Part shown: piece after piece, positions 21,067 through 33,110 of the stretch
Position numbering within the stretch: the stretch's first letter is position 1
Layout of the letters: each line of letters begins with the position of its first letter
Source of the DNA: Distichodus sexfasciatus
Lineage: Eukaryota; Chordata; Actinopteri; Characiformes; Distichodontidae
Direction: 5' to 3'
DNA: 64,000 nucleotides
NCBI GenBank assembly: GCA_032718565.1
Contig: JAVGVS010000245.1
Span: 471,847-535,846 of the forward strand
Notes under the pieces: model-generated
What the model saw: only the letters and a program-made list of their open reading frames with translations
Told to the model about the DNA's origin: nothing
Database searches by the model: none
Made by a program: the position numbers and the translations under genes

Positions 21067-22618
21067 CTTCAATTTAGTTTAGTTAGCTGTGTACCGTATA
21101 GACTGGATTTCTTTTTAGATACTATCACAGTGCAAAATACGTGTGGGAAAAGGAGGTGGTGGGGGAGTCCAGAGCCTCTACGCTCGGCCGGAGGCGCGGT
21201 TATATACTGTACGGGCTTCACGCTTGCAGCAACATGAGAAGATTGTCAGTCTTTCTTTTTTTTTAATGTTATCTTTACTTTACAATGTCGAAGGCAAAAA
21301 GTACAGAAGTAGAAATGAAAAAAAAAAATCCAATCTAAGGCCTACTATCTAAAACAGCTAGCTTCTGTAAGATGCAACAACGCATGACTGTATCTAAGGC
21401 TAGACAATATTTGTGTTTCTCATTGTGTTTCTTTCTCTTTTTTTGTCGTTTTTAACAAGTAAATACATCAAACCATTTTTCAGTAGTCAGTAACACTTTG
21501 TAACATTGATTGGTGGCAGTATATTACAAATAGAATCTCAACACCAGACTCCTCCGAGTAAGCATGACTGAGATGAAAACGATGGGCGTAAAATCTCTTC
21601 CTTTCTCTCCCCCACCCCACCCCCCACCCCACAAAGTTCAAAGGTTGACTCGTCTGTGAGCGTAGGATATCAGTGCTACAGTTCATCATTATTCTCCCAG
21701 AAATCAGCTCTGGGTGCACTTCCTGAAAAAAATGCCGATTGGAATCCGACTGTACTTGAAATGTCCGTTTTGTTATAGAAAGCCCCCCCCCACCGCAGTC
21801 CATTACTGCTTCCCTTTTTTATCGGGGCTTCCGTACATCCAGAGTGAGTCTTTCTCCCCCCCTCCCCCCCAACCCCAAAACTTCTAGAAACTACTGCTCA
21901 TTCTCTCGACATCCCCCACCGTGTCTGCCTTGAGCAAGAGAGTTTGGAAATGAACTCTGCCGTGTGCTTGGTCTTCTGCTACGTCCCAAAAAAAGTTGGT
22001 CGGCTGAGTGGTTGGAGGTGCGATCCGGCTCGGATGCTACGGGAGTCACATTCATGTAACGTTGTTTCAGGAATGAAGGTGGGGGAAGGCGGAGTTTGAA
22101 ACACGGAGAGTTCTGGAAATGAAAGTCTGGAAGTTCAGTTTCCCAGTCTGCTCAGTCTGAAACTGGAAACTGTGTCGTCGGGTGCCATTTTGGTTCAAGG
22201 AATGTGTTGCTCGAAAGGAACAAAGATTCCGTACAATCTCAATGCGAAAGAAACCATTTGAAAGAAAAATAAAATAAAACACAGAGAATATATCAGCTAC
22301 ACACCGTAGAATTCAACAGACATAAAACACAGGAACCAGAGTCACTTTATCCAAGTTGCCATCTTTCCAAAACATCAACATCTTTTTTTGTCTCTGTCTC
22401 CAACTCATCTTAATACAAGGAGCGTCAGGCTGCGTTCTGCATAACTTAACTCTTTCCTTCTGGAACTTTAGAGTTATATATATATAACACATTGTCTCTC
22501 ATTGTCATCCTTCTCCTCCTCCTCTTCTTCTTCTTCATTGTCCTCCGCCTCTTCCTCCTCCTCCTCCTCCTCCACCTCCTCATCCTCTCGTGCTAGGCTG
22601 CCGAGGCCGGACTGTGAG

Positions 22619-22728
22619 TTAGTCTCTGATTAGTGGAGCATCTTTCATCTCAGAGTCAGTTAGGTTAGGCTCGGAGGTTAGAGCGGGACCAAACCTTCTG
22701 GAAGCTTCCTCGTCCGCCCACAGATGAA
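22619..22728 (-). CDS. znf536: candidate alternative znf536 terminal coding exon
   Basis: Seen: a pyrimidine-rich tract with seven consecutive T and an AG (CCGTAG) end at 22729. After the two bases that complete a split codon, an open frame of 35 codons follows (HLWADEEASRRFG to the C-terminal EMKDAPLIRD), then TAA at 22619-22621. Of the three possible frames after this acceptor this is the longest, and it is the phase required by the donor at 63057 (G + TT gives Val). No zinc finger is present; the piece is polar and acidic. It is followed by a 3' UTR-like stretch with poly(A) signals. Inference: splicing here replaces the last zinc finger with a 36-residue tail (Val plus 35). Alternatives: a 3' terminal exon of an unrecognised transcript, or a chance frame in a noncoding RNA. 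I do not recall the peptide from another family. Confidence 0.55.
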
Positions 22729-22762
22729 CTACGGTTAAAAAAACAAACGCAGGTTAAACAGC
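22729..22762 (-). promoter_or_regulatory. splice acceptor of the alternative exon
   Basis: In minus sense a T-rich run (GTTTGTTTTTTTAACC) leads to CCGTAG, with TTTAACC-type branch-point candidates upstream. The quality is similar to the acceptor at 1540, which also ends CCGTAG. Confidence 0.55.
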
Positions 22763-23499
22763 AGCGCCTGCACGCTCGCACTTACAGACACACACATTGA
22801 AACTATACGTCTTAGACACACACACACACCAAAAACAAAAGACAAAAACGTACCACACAAATGGAAAATCGACTTTATTACAGGTGAAGGAATTAGGTAA
22901 CACTAATTTTATTTTTTTAAATATCGTATAATATTTATGTTTAATGATGTTACACTAAAAGTTTTAGACAGGACGGACCTAAACATGTACATTTCTGGAG
23001 CATCTTAAAGGTAAAAAAGGCTGCGCTCAGGGGATGAGTGGTGATAGTTCTTTTTTCCATTTTTTGGGAAATATATTGTAAATGTTCCACTATCATATGG
23101 CATTATGTTGGGTGTTACACACACAAACTCACACAAACACAATTACACGTTACTTTAGGGTTACTAACATGTACATCTACTGAGGACATTGAGAACACCA
23201 GCACAAGACAAACACAAATTTGTCATCATGACACGGCAAAGTCACAATGAATTATTAAAAGTCTCCTAGCAGACTCGTGTCACTGCTAATGCAGGTTGGA
23301 GAGCGGCACCATTTCACAATATTGCATTTACCAATTACATTTGTTTTAAATTTAAAAGTGTATTTTTACTCAAGGATCGGTTGCGGTGTCATTGTGAAGT
23401 CTGCATCAACACAATTATACAATAATCACCAGTGATTTAACTTTTCTGAAGTTTAAATGTAGTACAGTAAGTCTCAGGTAACAGCAGAATCTGATTTGA
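22763..23499. other. intron next to the alternative exon
   Basis: A short CA tract at 22816-22830, otherwise non-repetitive. No gene-like sequence. Confidence 0.35.
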
Positions 23500-24444
23500 A
23501 TTACGTGGAAAAGTTTAGATGAGAGACATTCATATATATATTTTTAAATCAAATCATTTGAATATTTTCAGACTTTTTCCAAGCAAGTTTAAGTGTCATG
23601 TAAATGCAATCCGCCCAGACGCCTGGAAGCGTCGAGTTCTTGCTGAAGTTTGAATTCTATCAGAAAAAATGCTTACGGTTTTTCTAATTATTTGCTACTG
23701 CGTCGGGAAGTAAATAATGCGAATGCGGCTTCGTTCTCCGTACAAGCCCGGAGAAAATTATTCGGCAATAAAGCCTCGCGAGTGCATTTCCATGTCATGT
23801 TCTTTCAAAGTGCCTCTGTGAAAATGACAAAATAAAATTAAAACATGCCTTTTATTTTGAGGCAGCCTCTCGCAAGAAGCGTTATCGGAATGAAATGAGG
23901 AGTCGGTCCTCGGCTAATAACCCAATAACACACAGTCATTTAGATCTGCCTAAAAGCAATAACGCTGACACCTACTCACTTGGCATTATGTACACAGCCG
24001 CACCGTCTTTGGCAAATCAAGATGTATGTTTCTTAAAGAGGCAACCACTTCTGACGCGCATGTCAGCCTCTTTCAGAAAGTGCTGATGGAGATTAAGAAA
24101 AGAATTAAAGCCTCCCGCCATCCTCACGGCCTAATATGTGGGGGAGATGTGGGGATGTAAAAAGGGGCCCTAACAAGCGGAACCCTCCCTGATTAATGAC
24201 ACTATTTCACACTTGAAATACCCCTGCTCAGATCCACAAACAAATTTAAACCGGCATCTTATCATCTTACGCAACTTATCCTCATCTCGCACAGCTCCCT
24301 TTCAAGCCACTAATACTGCCGCTCTAATCTAAGAAATTGCTTAAAACTTTGGCTTGTCACCCAAAGAAAATCAGTCTCTTCTCTGTGCTCTTGGAGCAAA
24401 GCTAAAATAAAATGAGTTGAATGAAGTTGCAATACACGTTTGGG

Positions 24445-24458
24445 CCACTAGATGTCGC
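24445..24458 (+). promoter_or_regulatory. CTCF-like motif
   Basis: CCACTAGATGTCGC, one base off the vertebrate core. Motif match only. Confidence 0.25.
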
Positions 24459-25185
24459 TAAAAGACTTTAAAAGAGCCTCCAGCGCTCCAAGTTCACGGC
24501 CACAATGGCACCGGTGCTACTCAATGTCATCTCGTAATTCACGCAAAACGTGGGGAAGAAGTTATTGGTTATTTCGGGGAGATGAACGTCTGGCTCGGCG
24601 TAAAACGAACAGGCGTCGGCCGCTTTGCTTTTACAGCTGTCGGAGCCTGTCTTTTTCCCCATGTCCGAGAGGAAATTGAGATAATCATAACCATAATGAT
24701 AATAAATCGGTTTCTGCAGCTTTAAAAAGAGAAAACGCCGGCTCTCCCAAGGGCGCTGGCTCTCTGTGACTTCCCTTTAAAGAAAGTTCCAGTAATGAGT
24801 TACAGATTACGTCCCATATTTGATTTTCACTCTTCATTAACTAAGCCACCTGGAATGTTGTTATTTAAGGACGCCGTTCCTTCTCCCCAAACAACTGCCA
24901 CTGCGATCGAGAGACTACCACGTCAACTTTATAGCGCCTCACAAGTTTTTGCTTCATTTTTCCCCCCCTGGAGTTTTTTTGGACTCCACTTAATAACAGA
25001 TTTCTCGCCGGAAGATCTTGTAATAACTTACAGACATTTTTTGGTTGAGGCCTAAGGAATTAAGACATTTTTGCATCGCCGTTTCCCTTTTGCCAGCTTT
25101 TCTCTAGTGGGTGTAAAATCTCTTTATCATCTTCTAAATTCATTTTGTACAGGACCTCAAAGGACAATCCCCTAACAAGAGGCAG

Positions 25186-25199
25186 AGGTCAAATGACCT
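25186..25199. promoter_or_regulatory. inverted nuclear-receptor half-sites
   Basis: AGGTCA-AA-TGACCT: two perfect half-sites as an inverted repeat with two spacer bases, followed by a GATA-like TTTATCTGG. Sequence match only. Confidence 0.4.
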
Positions 25200-25760
25200 T
25201 TATCTGGTGCAAAAAGCCAGTCTTGCGCCCTCTACCGTTCACTGCCCGTATTGCAAGACAGAGGGAGAGAGAAGAAGAGAGCGAGCAGGGGCCCTGGAAA
25301 GTAATACAAGACATATGGTAAGAGGACTCATAGCTCCAGGATCCATCTTATGTTAATACATGTGTCATGCTTAACAGAACGGCTAAATGAAGAGGCGGAC
25401 AGAACAATAGGGCAGCACAAGGCTGGGAGCAAACTCTGTTAACAAGGGCCAGGCCGCTCGGGGAACGTTCCCCCCACCGCCGCCTCGGCTTGAAGACCTG
25501 ACATTTCGCAGCAGCCTCGCCTTATCGCGACTGCACACGACTAAGGCCAAGCAAATAAAAAAAAGTGCTCAGAGGCCACGGCTGAGGCTCAACTTAACGC
25601 TCCGTCCCTTCCTTCCCGGGTAGTAAATAATTCTGTCATTTTACTATGTAATCTATTTTAGTGTATATCTACGCCCGCGACGCTCCATTAAACTTTGGGA
25701 TTTTAAGAGCTCATTTTCACACCTCATTTTTTAACCTGAGGAGAAACTGGTGCATGTATG

Positions 25761-27260
25761 TGGGAGGGGAGGGGGCAAAAAAAGTAATTTCGGAATTACA
25801 GCGTTCACGTTCTTTCTATGATATTAAACAGCCATGAAGAGGGAGACTGCAGGAAAGGGAATAGAGAGAGAGAAAGAGAGAAGGAGGTTTTTTGGAATAA
25901 CGTCACCGTGCGGATTCTTCCTAACAAGAGATGTGCGGAGGGTTATTTGCGGGGATGAAACACTGCCTCGGTTCGGCTGCTTTTTGCCCTCGAAACACAG
26001 CGTTCTGCCCCGTTTGACAGAGGAGTCGCACTCTCCCGCGCCGCACTCAACACACACACACGCTGACACACTGCCCATATGAAACACACTCCACACAAGC
26101 TGCCATGGAGGGTGGCTTTGTTCTCTCCCAGGCATCCGGCACTGTTGGAAAACTGCTGTTTTTGGCAAAGGTAGGCCACATTGTACAGACCAGTATTTAT
26201 AAATATGTAAATATGAGTGTGTATACACACACACACACACACACATTCAGTGAGCGTTAGGAAGTGCACCCGAATCATATTTTTAGACGGTTTTAATGAA
26301 CACAGGATGTTTATAAATACCATTTGCAGTGATTCACAAAGAGTAGGATCAGCGTCCCCCCCTCTTCTTCCCCTCCTCGCGCTGCACACCAAGTGTAAAA
26401 GAACTCCAATGTTTTTTGGGGAGGGGGGGCGATTTGAGAAGTAAAAACAGCACGACTGTGCTTCGGCGGTTCAGATCGGCCTGTGATAAGCCGCGCCGCG
26501 GTGCCGAGGAACACAAAAGCGCAACAAAACTCATACATGTGGCACTTAAGAAGGTCGCCCGCCTGCCGCTTTTAACGGGAGGATTCATGGATCGTCTTGG
26601 CGGAGAAAGGAAAAGAGGAAGTGGCGCCGGTAAAAAAAAACAAAAAACAAAACCAAAAACAAATAGCGCATTTGTTATTCTCCAGGTACACCGCAGGCGT
26701 AAGCCGCAAAGAGGTGGAGTGGGATACGACAGAAGAGGGGATGTGGGATGAAGAATAAACTGCTGTCAGGCTCTAAAATATATAAAACGGAGAAAACGAA
26801 ATAAACACAACAAATACCTGTCGTCAAAAGCAGCAAGGCCCAACAGGAAAAAAAGAAAAAGAGGGAAGGCCGGAGGTGTGGAGCAGGCAGGATGATGGGG
26901 TCGGAGGAGAAAAACGGAGAGGAGGGAGGGAAAAGAGAGTGGATGTGTCTGACTTCTTCTCTGACTCCATTTCTGGGGCAGAGATGGTGGTAGAGATAAT
27001 ACCTCCACTGAGCAATTTAAGCCCAAACACTGATGCTGCAATCTGTCTTCTGTGCCTGATAGCGCTTTCTCCCCTCTCTCCCTCAAATTACTTTCTTTCA
27101 TATCTAATTATATTTGCTAATGATCTTATAAGGGAATAATGGAATGTGCTTGATCTATTACCTTTTTTTGCAATACATAAATACAATACAAATGGCAATG
27201 CAGCATGTGGAGGGGTATTTTTTCCCCCTTCATCGTTCCGGTTTGGTGAAAATTGGAGCT
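25761..27260. other. intron, mixed unique and simple sequence
   Basis: A GA run 25862-25888, CA 26224-26245, A-rich 26630-26665. Numerous short frames with no family resemblance. Confidence 0.35.
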
Positions 27261-27814
27261 AGAGATACAAAACGCAGCCACAGTTTGCTGTAAATATCTT
27301 CAGTTTACGCTTAAAGTTATCCAGCAGCATTAGTGAAGGTTTGAGTAAATCTCGGCCCTTAATACAAATCTGAAAGATGATTAAAAGTGCATGTGGAGTC
27401 AGACAGGGACATGAGAGATAAAAGAAACGCTTCGATGTTAGGCCTTTATACGAGTGACCCCTTATAGGGACAGCATGACACATAGCAAATGTACACAACT
27501 ACATAAAATCCTCTAGTTTTAGCCAAGAATTACCATTTTCATTTGAATTTGTAACATATCTATTTATATTTTAAACTGATTATTTTCAGCTTATTATTTA
27601 ACATTTTATTATATTTCATATTTTAAAACATTCTCCCAATCACATTTTTTTATACGTAACACGTCCTTTTATGTTAAATTTGTATTTTCAAACCTGCCTA
27701 AACATTGAACATCTTAGACTGGAACTGATGTCCCACTGCTCTGAAGGGACACTCCACCCTAAAAGACCAGTGTGTCTTTAAAATCCAGTGAAGGACTTCA
27801 TGCTAAAGTCGCCA
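27261..27814. other. AT-rich intron without recognised feature
   Basis: 27540-27660 is very AT-rich. Nothing else. Confidence 0.3.
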
Positions 27815-27976
27815 TGACAGCGGTGACGGACTATTGGATGGATTATCGACTACGGACCAGGAGGTCGTAGGTTCAAATCTGGCTCACGGTTAGCACTATC
27901 ACCACTGGGCCCCTGAGCAAGACCCTGAAAGTGGCCCCAGAGTGACAGTCCCTTTAATCGTGAAATGTGAGTTGTT
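27815..27976 (+). mobile_element. diverged tRNA-derived SINE
   Basis: B box AGGTTCAAATCTGG and the core GGGCCCCTGAGCAAGACCCT as in the inner SINE at 4265, with a GTGAAATGTGAG tail region. Confidence 0.6.
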
Positions 27977-28297
27977 CACAGTAAGAGAGTCTGTTAAACG
28001 ATGTGACTGTCACAAGCTTTCCTTTATTTTTTAGGTATGTTTACAAGGGCTAAATGTAGCCAAGATTTCTACAGTAGTACACTTTGATCTGTTCACAAGT
28101 CACGGGTCACGGAGGATGGCTGTGCACTTTCTGCCCCAAACCGGGCAGTAACCCCGGGGTCGTGACCTCGACTCTGACACGTAAGCCCAGAGGAAGGGCA
28201 ATGTTTCACTCGAGCGCCTCATGACAAAAGGCTGTTGATGGCTTATGGACAAACTTGAGCATCTCTGCGTCTGCTTGCAGTTGCTGTATAAATAACA

Positions 28298-28790
28298 CAT
28301 TTATCAGACCCTAGTTATTAGTTAATATCAGTTTCTGAGTTGCTAGTTATTAGTTAATATCTGTTTATCATGCTCTAGTTATTATTAATATCAGTTTGTC
28401 AGTTGCAAATTATTATCTGTTTATCAGGCCACCGTTATTAGTTAAGGTTTGTTTACCAGGTCCTAGTTATTAGTTAATATCTATTTTTAGGCTCTACTTA
28501 TTGGTTCATATCTATTTATCAGGTGCTGGTTATTAGTTAATCAGTAGGTAACTGTTAGTTAATATCTATATGACTATGGTTATAATTATTAACATCTATC
28601 TATTCATTAATATTTTTAGGCTCCAGTTATTAGATAAATTTATTACCAAGTAGTTTATCACTCAGTATTTATTAGTTATTATCAGTTTATCAGGTCCTAC
28701 TCATTAGTTAATATCTATTTTTTAGGCTCTACTTACTAGTTGGTATCTATTCATCAGGCCATGGCTAATATCTGTCATAATTTCTAATAC
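28298..28790 (+). repeat. degenerate ~32-bp minisatellite
   Basis: About a dozen units of the form TTTATCAGGCTCTAGTTATT then AGTTAATATCTG, each differing by substitutions and small indels. Clear unit starts at about 28299, 28331, 28363, 28419, 28450 and 28483; later units are weaker. Confidence 0.85.
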
Positions 28791-29295
28791 CTGGGGGAAG
28801 TTTCATGGATGAACTGTATTTTAAAAGGTCACCACCCCCTCACTATTTCATCCTTCTGTCTCTGTCTCTGTCTCTCTGTCTCACACACACACTTCTATTT
28901 TATGTCACTGTTTCTCTCTCTCTCTGCCTCCCTCCTCCCTCCCTCCGTTTTGGACGGGTGTGATGTATGGATCCCAGTGCCCCGGTGCCAGGCCCCACCC
29001 TGCGCCGCGGTTCCCACAGGCCTGCCGATGGCCGGCGCATGACAGACGCTCTAAACCCCCCGCATTAATGGAAGGAAATGGCATTCGATCTCCATTTGAT
29101 CTCCTAATCATTTCTGCTGAAATGATAATTACCTTCCTCAGAATCCTCCCACTGAGAGAGAGAGAGAGAGAGAAAGAGACTCACATAAAATAAAAACCAG
29201 CTCTTTTGCTCTTTACAGTTGAAATTGCTCTTCTGTCATCGCGCTACAGTCCCGGGCAACAAATACATAAATGTGGATAAATGTCCAGGCTTTTT

Positions 29296-29346
<51 letters not shown>

Positions 29347-29370
29347 CTCTCTCTCCATCTCTCTGTTGGG

Positions 29371-29403
<33 letters not shown>

Positions 29404-30040
29404 ACACACACGCACACACAGCTCCCTCGGTCTGCTGGCGACTGTCGTCTGTGATTCTTTTCAACTGACATAATCCTGATTGATTCGTTCAGCAGATAAA
29501 AACTCAGTCCACTTGTGCCCTTTACCGCGGGAACATAATACCCGGCTTTATTCTACAACAATGTAACATAATGGTGCAGGAATGTGCAGAGGGGGGAAAA
29601 AAGGGCCACGTCTTAAATGACTGTGACACTCTGTGGTCTAATGTAAAAGAAGAGAGGGAGAGAGAAGCGGAGAGAGAGAAATCATTAAGGCCAGATTAGC
29701 AGAGTGCCCCACTGCTAACAAGGTCAGTGCAGGGCTGCTGGTAAAAAAGTTGCTATTGTCTGTTTTTCTTAAACGCTGGCGCTTCAGATTTCGCTCTGAT
29801 GAGATTCGCTCGGTGCCGCGCTCCCCGCTTCTCCTTCTCGTGTCCGCCTCTCGTTTTCCCCCTCGCCTCGCACCCTCCCTCGCTTTTTTTTTTTTTTTTT
29901 TAAAAGAACCTTTTGTTTGACAACAGGAAGAGATGAGGTCACTTTTTGTTCATCAGGCCTCATTTGAGTATGAATCATGCTTTTTATTTTGCGGCGCCTG
30001 ACGTGGGGTGAGCTGGGCCCTGCACAAACAGGCCAAACTT
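28791..30040. other. intron with CT and CA tracts
   Basis: CTCT 28914-28924 and 29301-29342, CA 29378-29402, GA 29152-29172, T run 29885-29900. The segment 28960-29140 (with GATCTCC, AATGATAATTACC) is unique and could be conserved noncoding sequence. Confidence 0.4.
29301..29402. repeat. (CT)n followed by (CA)n compound microsatellite
   Basis: CT about 21 units, a CT-rich link, then CA about 12 units. Frames through it are artefacts. Confidence 0.95.
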
Positions 30041-30532
30041 CACTTGCACACACACACACACATTCATACACACTCACACGCTTCTTTTATTGCTGTTGTG
30101 AGGACCAGTGTTCTTAAATGTCACATGTATTATATATGTGAGGTTATTTACATGTAATAACATTAATGCTACTAATACTGTGCTAATTCTAACACAGACA
30201 TTCATACAGTACAATTTAACAATTTAAACATACATTTTAGAGAATTATTTTCCAAAATTATTTTCACTCAAATTACACAAAAATGAACATGAACAAAAAA
30301 CATCTTACAACACACATTTTTGAACTGTGGCCCAGTAAAAGGTTTTCCGCATATAGTAGTAAAAGTTATGCATGAAATTATATATATGATTTCATATCGG
30401 TATATGACAAACATCAGAGACTCAAACCTGCAGCATTGGATTCCTAAGAAACACAGCCACTAGACAAAAACACTTTATTAGATAGACAGATAGATCTACA
30501 TAGAAAAAAATATATTTTTAATGTCTTTAATA

Positions 30533-30566
<34 letters not shown>

Positions 30567-30639
30567 TCTAAAATTTAAGTGCTGCTGCATAAGAGGTATG
30601 GCAGCTCACAACTTTTTATTGGTGCATAAAATTTTGTCT

Positions 30640-30640
<1 letters not shown>
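30041..30640. other. AT-rich intron with an (AAT)n run
   Basis: CA 30044-30062 followed by a weak dispersed-repeat segment (TTGTGAGGACCAGTG). AAT triplets at 30531-30566. Confidence 0.45.

Positions 30641-30643
<3 letters not shown>

Positions 30644-30694
<51 letters not shown>
30644..30694. repeat. (CA)n microsatellite, ~25 units
   Basis: Longest uninterrupted CA tract in the window. Confidence 0.95.
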
Positions 30695-30696
<2 letters not shown>

Positions 30697-32410
30697 CCGA
30701 CGAGGTTAGCCATGTGCCATGTTTCGGTAAAATGTTCTGTGATGGTCGCGTGAAAAGCATGAAAGCCAAACCAGAAACAAATTCACACACAAAAGCTCAG
30801 TCAGCTTTACCTGAGCCAAGCACATTCGGAAAGGAAATGAAGGAAAAAAATATGGACAGTCAGACCGTGTCAGACATTTTCCTCACAGTATCATAGGGTA
30901 TCAGAAGGCCTCTCTCTCGCTCTCTCCCCCCCCCACCCCCCCGGTGTAGTATGTGTTGTATTAATTGGGAGCTCTAATCTAGGAGAGTCGGGGGTCCCAG
31001 GAGTCTGCGCTGGTATTATTAGGCGTGGCGCTCTGGCGTGCTAATAATTTAGATGTGGCGTCGCGCTGCAGAAACGCTTTGAGCGCCATAATGAGTCAGT
31101 CGGCTGGCTTTTTCAGGCAGGGTTCCCCATAGAGGTAACGCTGTCCTCTGGCGCACCTGGAGAGAGAGAGAATGAAGATCGTGAGAGAGACAGACAGAGG
31201 AGGCTTTTATCCAGCTCGGTGGGACCTGTCCATTTTTCTCCAGGTCCCCACCAGCACTAACACAGCAGCAGCTATCCAGAACCCGACATCCGCCCTCCAG
31301 TTTTCCAGAGGAGGGTGCTTGGCTCTGAGTCAGCTTCACAATCCCCCCTCAGATCAGGCATGGCGACTCCCCTAAGAGCAGTGACAAAAAAGAGACAGCG
31401 AGAGGAAAAAGGAGAGAGAGAAAGAGATGTTAACATGTTTTAAGTTAAGAGAATGTGAGTTGACAGATTCTTACTTTCACTGGCAGTGACAAGCAAAAGG
31501 AGAAAAGGTTTGCCTCTCCACGTTTCGTTTTAAAGTTTGGACAGATAAGAGCGAACTCCGAGCGTCTCGGCGAGAGCGACTTCTATGACTCTATAAGAGA
31601 CATCAGAAATGCGCCTCATGGCATTTGCCGTTCTCCGTAGCCAAACGGTATAGCAGCTCCCCCATTTCTTGCCTGTTTTAAAAACAGTTTTTAGGACCCT
31701 TTAAGAAAGGAAATGACACACATACTGACACACACTCCACACTTCACACACACTTCTCGGCGTCAACTCGGAATACTGTGGTGGAAAATTACGAGCACCT
31801 GGCTGCCTTTTTTTTTTGTTGTTTTTTTCCAAATGTGATTTCGCCTGCTTCCCTGTCAGCCTCTGATGATTCAACAGTTCCTGCTCCGACATCTGCTACT
31901 TACTCTTACGGGGTCTCAATTAAGACACCACTATTTATGAACCAACCCCCTCCTCTTATTTACGTTCAGGTTTTCCACATATATATTACTTACGAGTGTG
32001 ACCAAAATGCCCCCCTTCCTCATCCCTCTCACCGCGTGGCTCAGCACGCAGATGTTCCCGGAGAGAGAGAGAGAAAAGGAAAAAATTAAGCTAAAGCTAA
32101 AGAGCAAAGGGTGGGCGTCCTCGCACGAGTCACGATGAATAAAAGAGGGCTGAGAGAGAGAGAGTGATTTAAGACGACAAGATTTGCAGATCTCCTGAGC
32201 TGACGAGGTAGAATTGCTGCTCTCGGGTGAGTGAGAGGAGGGCGGTGGGTTGATGGCGGAATAAACAGTTTCCTGTCTAGCCCGGTGGGAATCTTTGGAT
32301 GGGGCTCCTACTAAGAAGATTTAGGGTCTGCTTTAATTGACTCAAACTCTTTTATTCTTCGACGCTATGCGGTGCTTTTGCGGGGTCTGTGTGTAATCCT
32401 TACCTTCGCT
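30695..32410. other. intron without recognised feature
   Basis: CT-rich 30910-30940 with a C run, GA at 31158-31170 and 32062-32075, T run 31808-31827. Non-repetitive stretches at 30950-31150 and 31430-31680 hold no gene. Confidence 0.35.
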
Positions 32411-32417
32411 CTTTCTC

Positions 32418-33110
32418 TCTCTCACACACACACACACAGTCACGTCTTGCTGTCTTGGTGAGGTCTTTCCATAGACTCCCATGATGACTAGCAGAGACGT
32501 AGCTCCAAATTCTGGGCCCTTTACACAAGCAATCTCCATGGGCCCCCTCCCCATAATAAAACAAAATTCCAGACTTCTCAAGGGCCCTCTCTCTACTTGG
32601 GGCCCTGGTAAGTCAGTCTCACTTTTCTCCCCACTACGACGCCCATGATGACTAGACCTAAATGCTGCTGCACCTACACCTAACCCTAACACTAGCGCTA
32701 ACCTCAGTTGCCCAAAGCAAAAACACATTCTAGCAGACTTTCATTTAATGTTTACCAAACTGTAACCATGATCTCAATTAACTAAAGCAAATCTTTTACC
32801 TTTTACATTTTTCAAATGAAAAACATGGACTTTTCTGTATATTTTTTACCTCACGAAGGCCGATTTTCATGCAAAAATCTTCTCCCAAACCCACAAAAAT
32901 CTGACAACATAACTAGAAGTAAATAATAACTTTAACCTCTGTAGCCTTTTGACTTTTAGCTTATTTTATTTTATAAAAGATGTTTTCTATAAAACCATGC
33001 AAAAATTTCTACATGTAAATGTCTCAAGCCACAAAAACGTAATGCCCTGTCTTTAAGGGGCTATCAGGTCCTAACAGATGTCTAAAAACCTGCCAACACA
33101 CACATACGCT
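32418..33110 (+). repeat. CA-linked dispersed repeat (copy E), long and interrupted
   Basis: CA tract, CACGTCTTGCTGTCTTGGTG, AGGTCTTTCCATAGACTCCC, then after an insertion CTAACCCTAACACTAGCGC and AGTTGCCCAAAGCAAA, and the end GGGGCTATCAGGTCCTAACA then GATGTCTAAAAACCTGCC before another CA-rich stretch. It is the clearest long copy. Confidence 0.6.
32492..32641. mobile_element. 150-bp insertion with a 14-bp target duplication
   Basis: The string CCCATGATGACTAG occurs at 32478-32491 and again at 32642-32655. Between them are 150 bases rich in GGGCCC (TCTGGGCCCTTTACAC, TTGGGGCCCTGG) that the other copies of this repeat lack. A 14-bp direct repeat around the insert indicates retroposition-type insertion; the inserted family is not recognised with certainty. 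Confidence 0.7.

Larger units (their letters stand above)
20360..22618 (-). other. znf536: 3' UTR of the candidate alternative znf536 exon
   Basis: About 2.26 kb between the TAA and a well-formed poly(A) site. It differs from the flanking intron: few dinucleotide repeats (one CA/TG tract at 21019-21063), T-rich runs in transcript sense, and no other AATAAA on this strand that I could find before the two at its end. Just after the stop the transcript has a GAG/GAA-rich stretch (22510-22590). Near the 3' end lies a GC-rich segment (20519-20640). The left limit is set by the poly(A) signals; the exact cleavage base is a guess within about 15 bases. Confidence 0.55.
23500..25760. other. candidate conserved noncoding block
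   Basis: More than 2 kb without microsatellites or recognised transposons, unusual for this window, with many TAAT and ATAA(T) homeodomain-like cores. Such blocks are known to be abundant around ZNF536 in vertebrates (established for the locus class). Conservation itself cannot be seen from one sequence. No splice-bounded frame found. Confidence 0.35.

Noticed and set aside
22500..22620. Alternative reading into a Glu-rich tail (LAREDEEVEEEE) from a different AG at about 22628
   Set aside because: It can be put in phase with the donor, but that AG lacks a pyrimidine tract, and the Glu run is a GAG/GAA repeat within the UTR. The acceptor at 22729 is much better.
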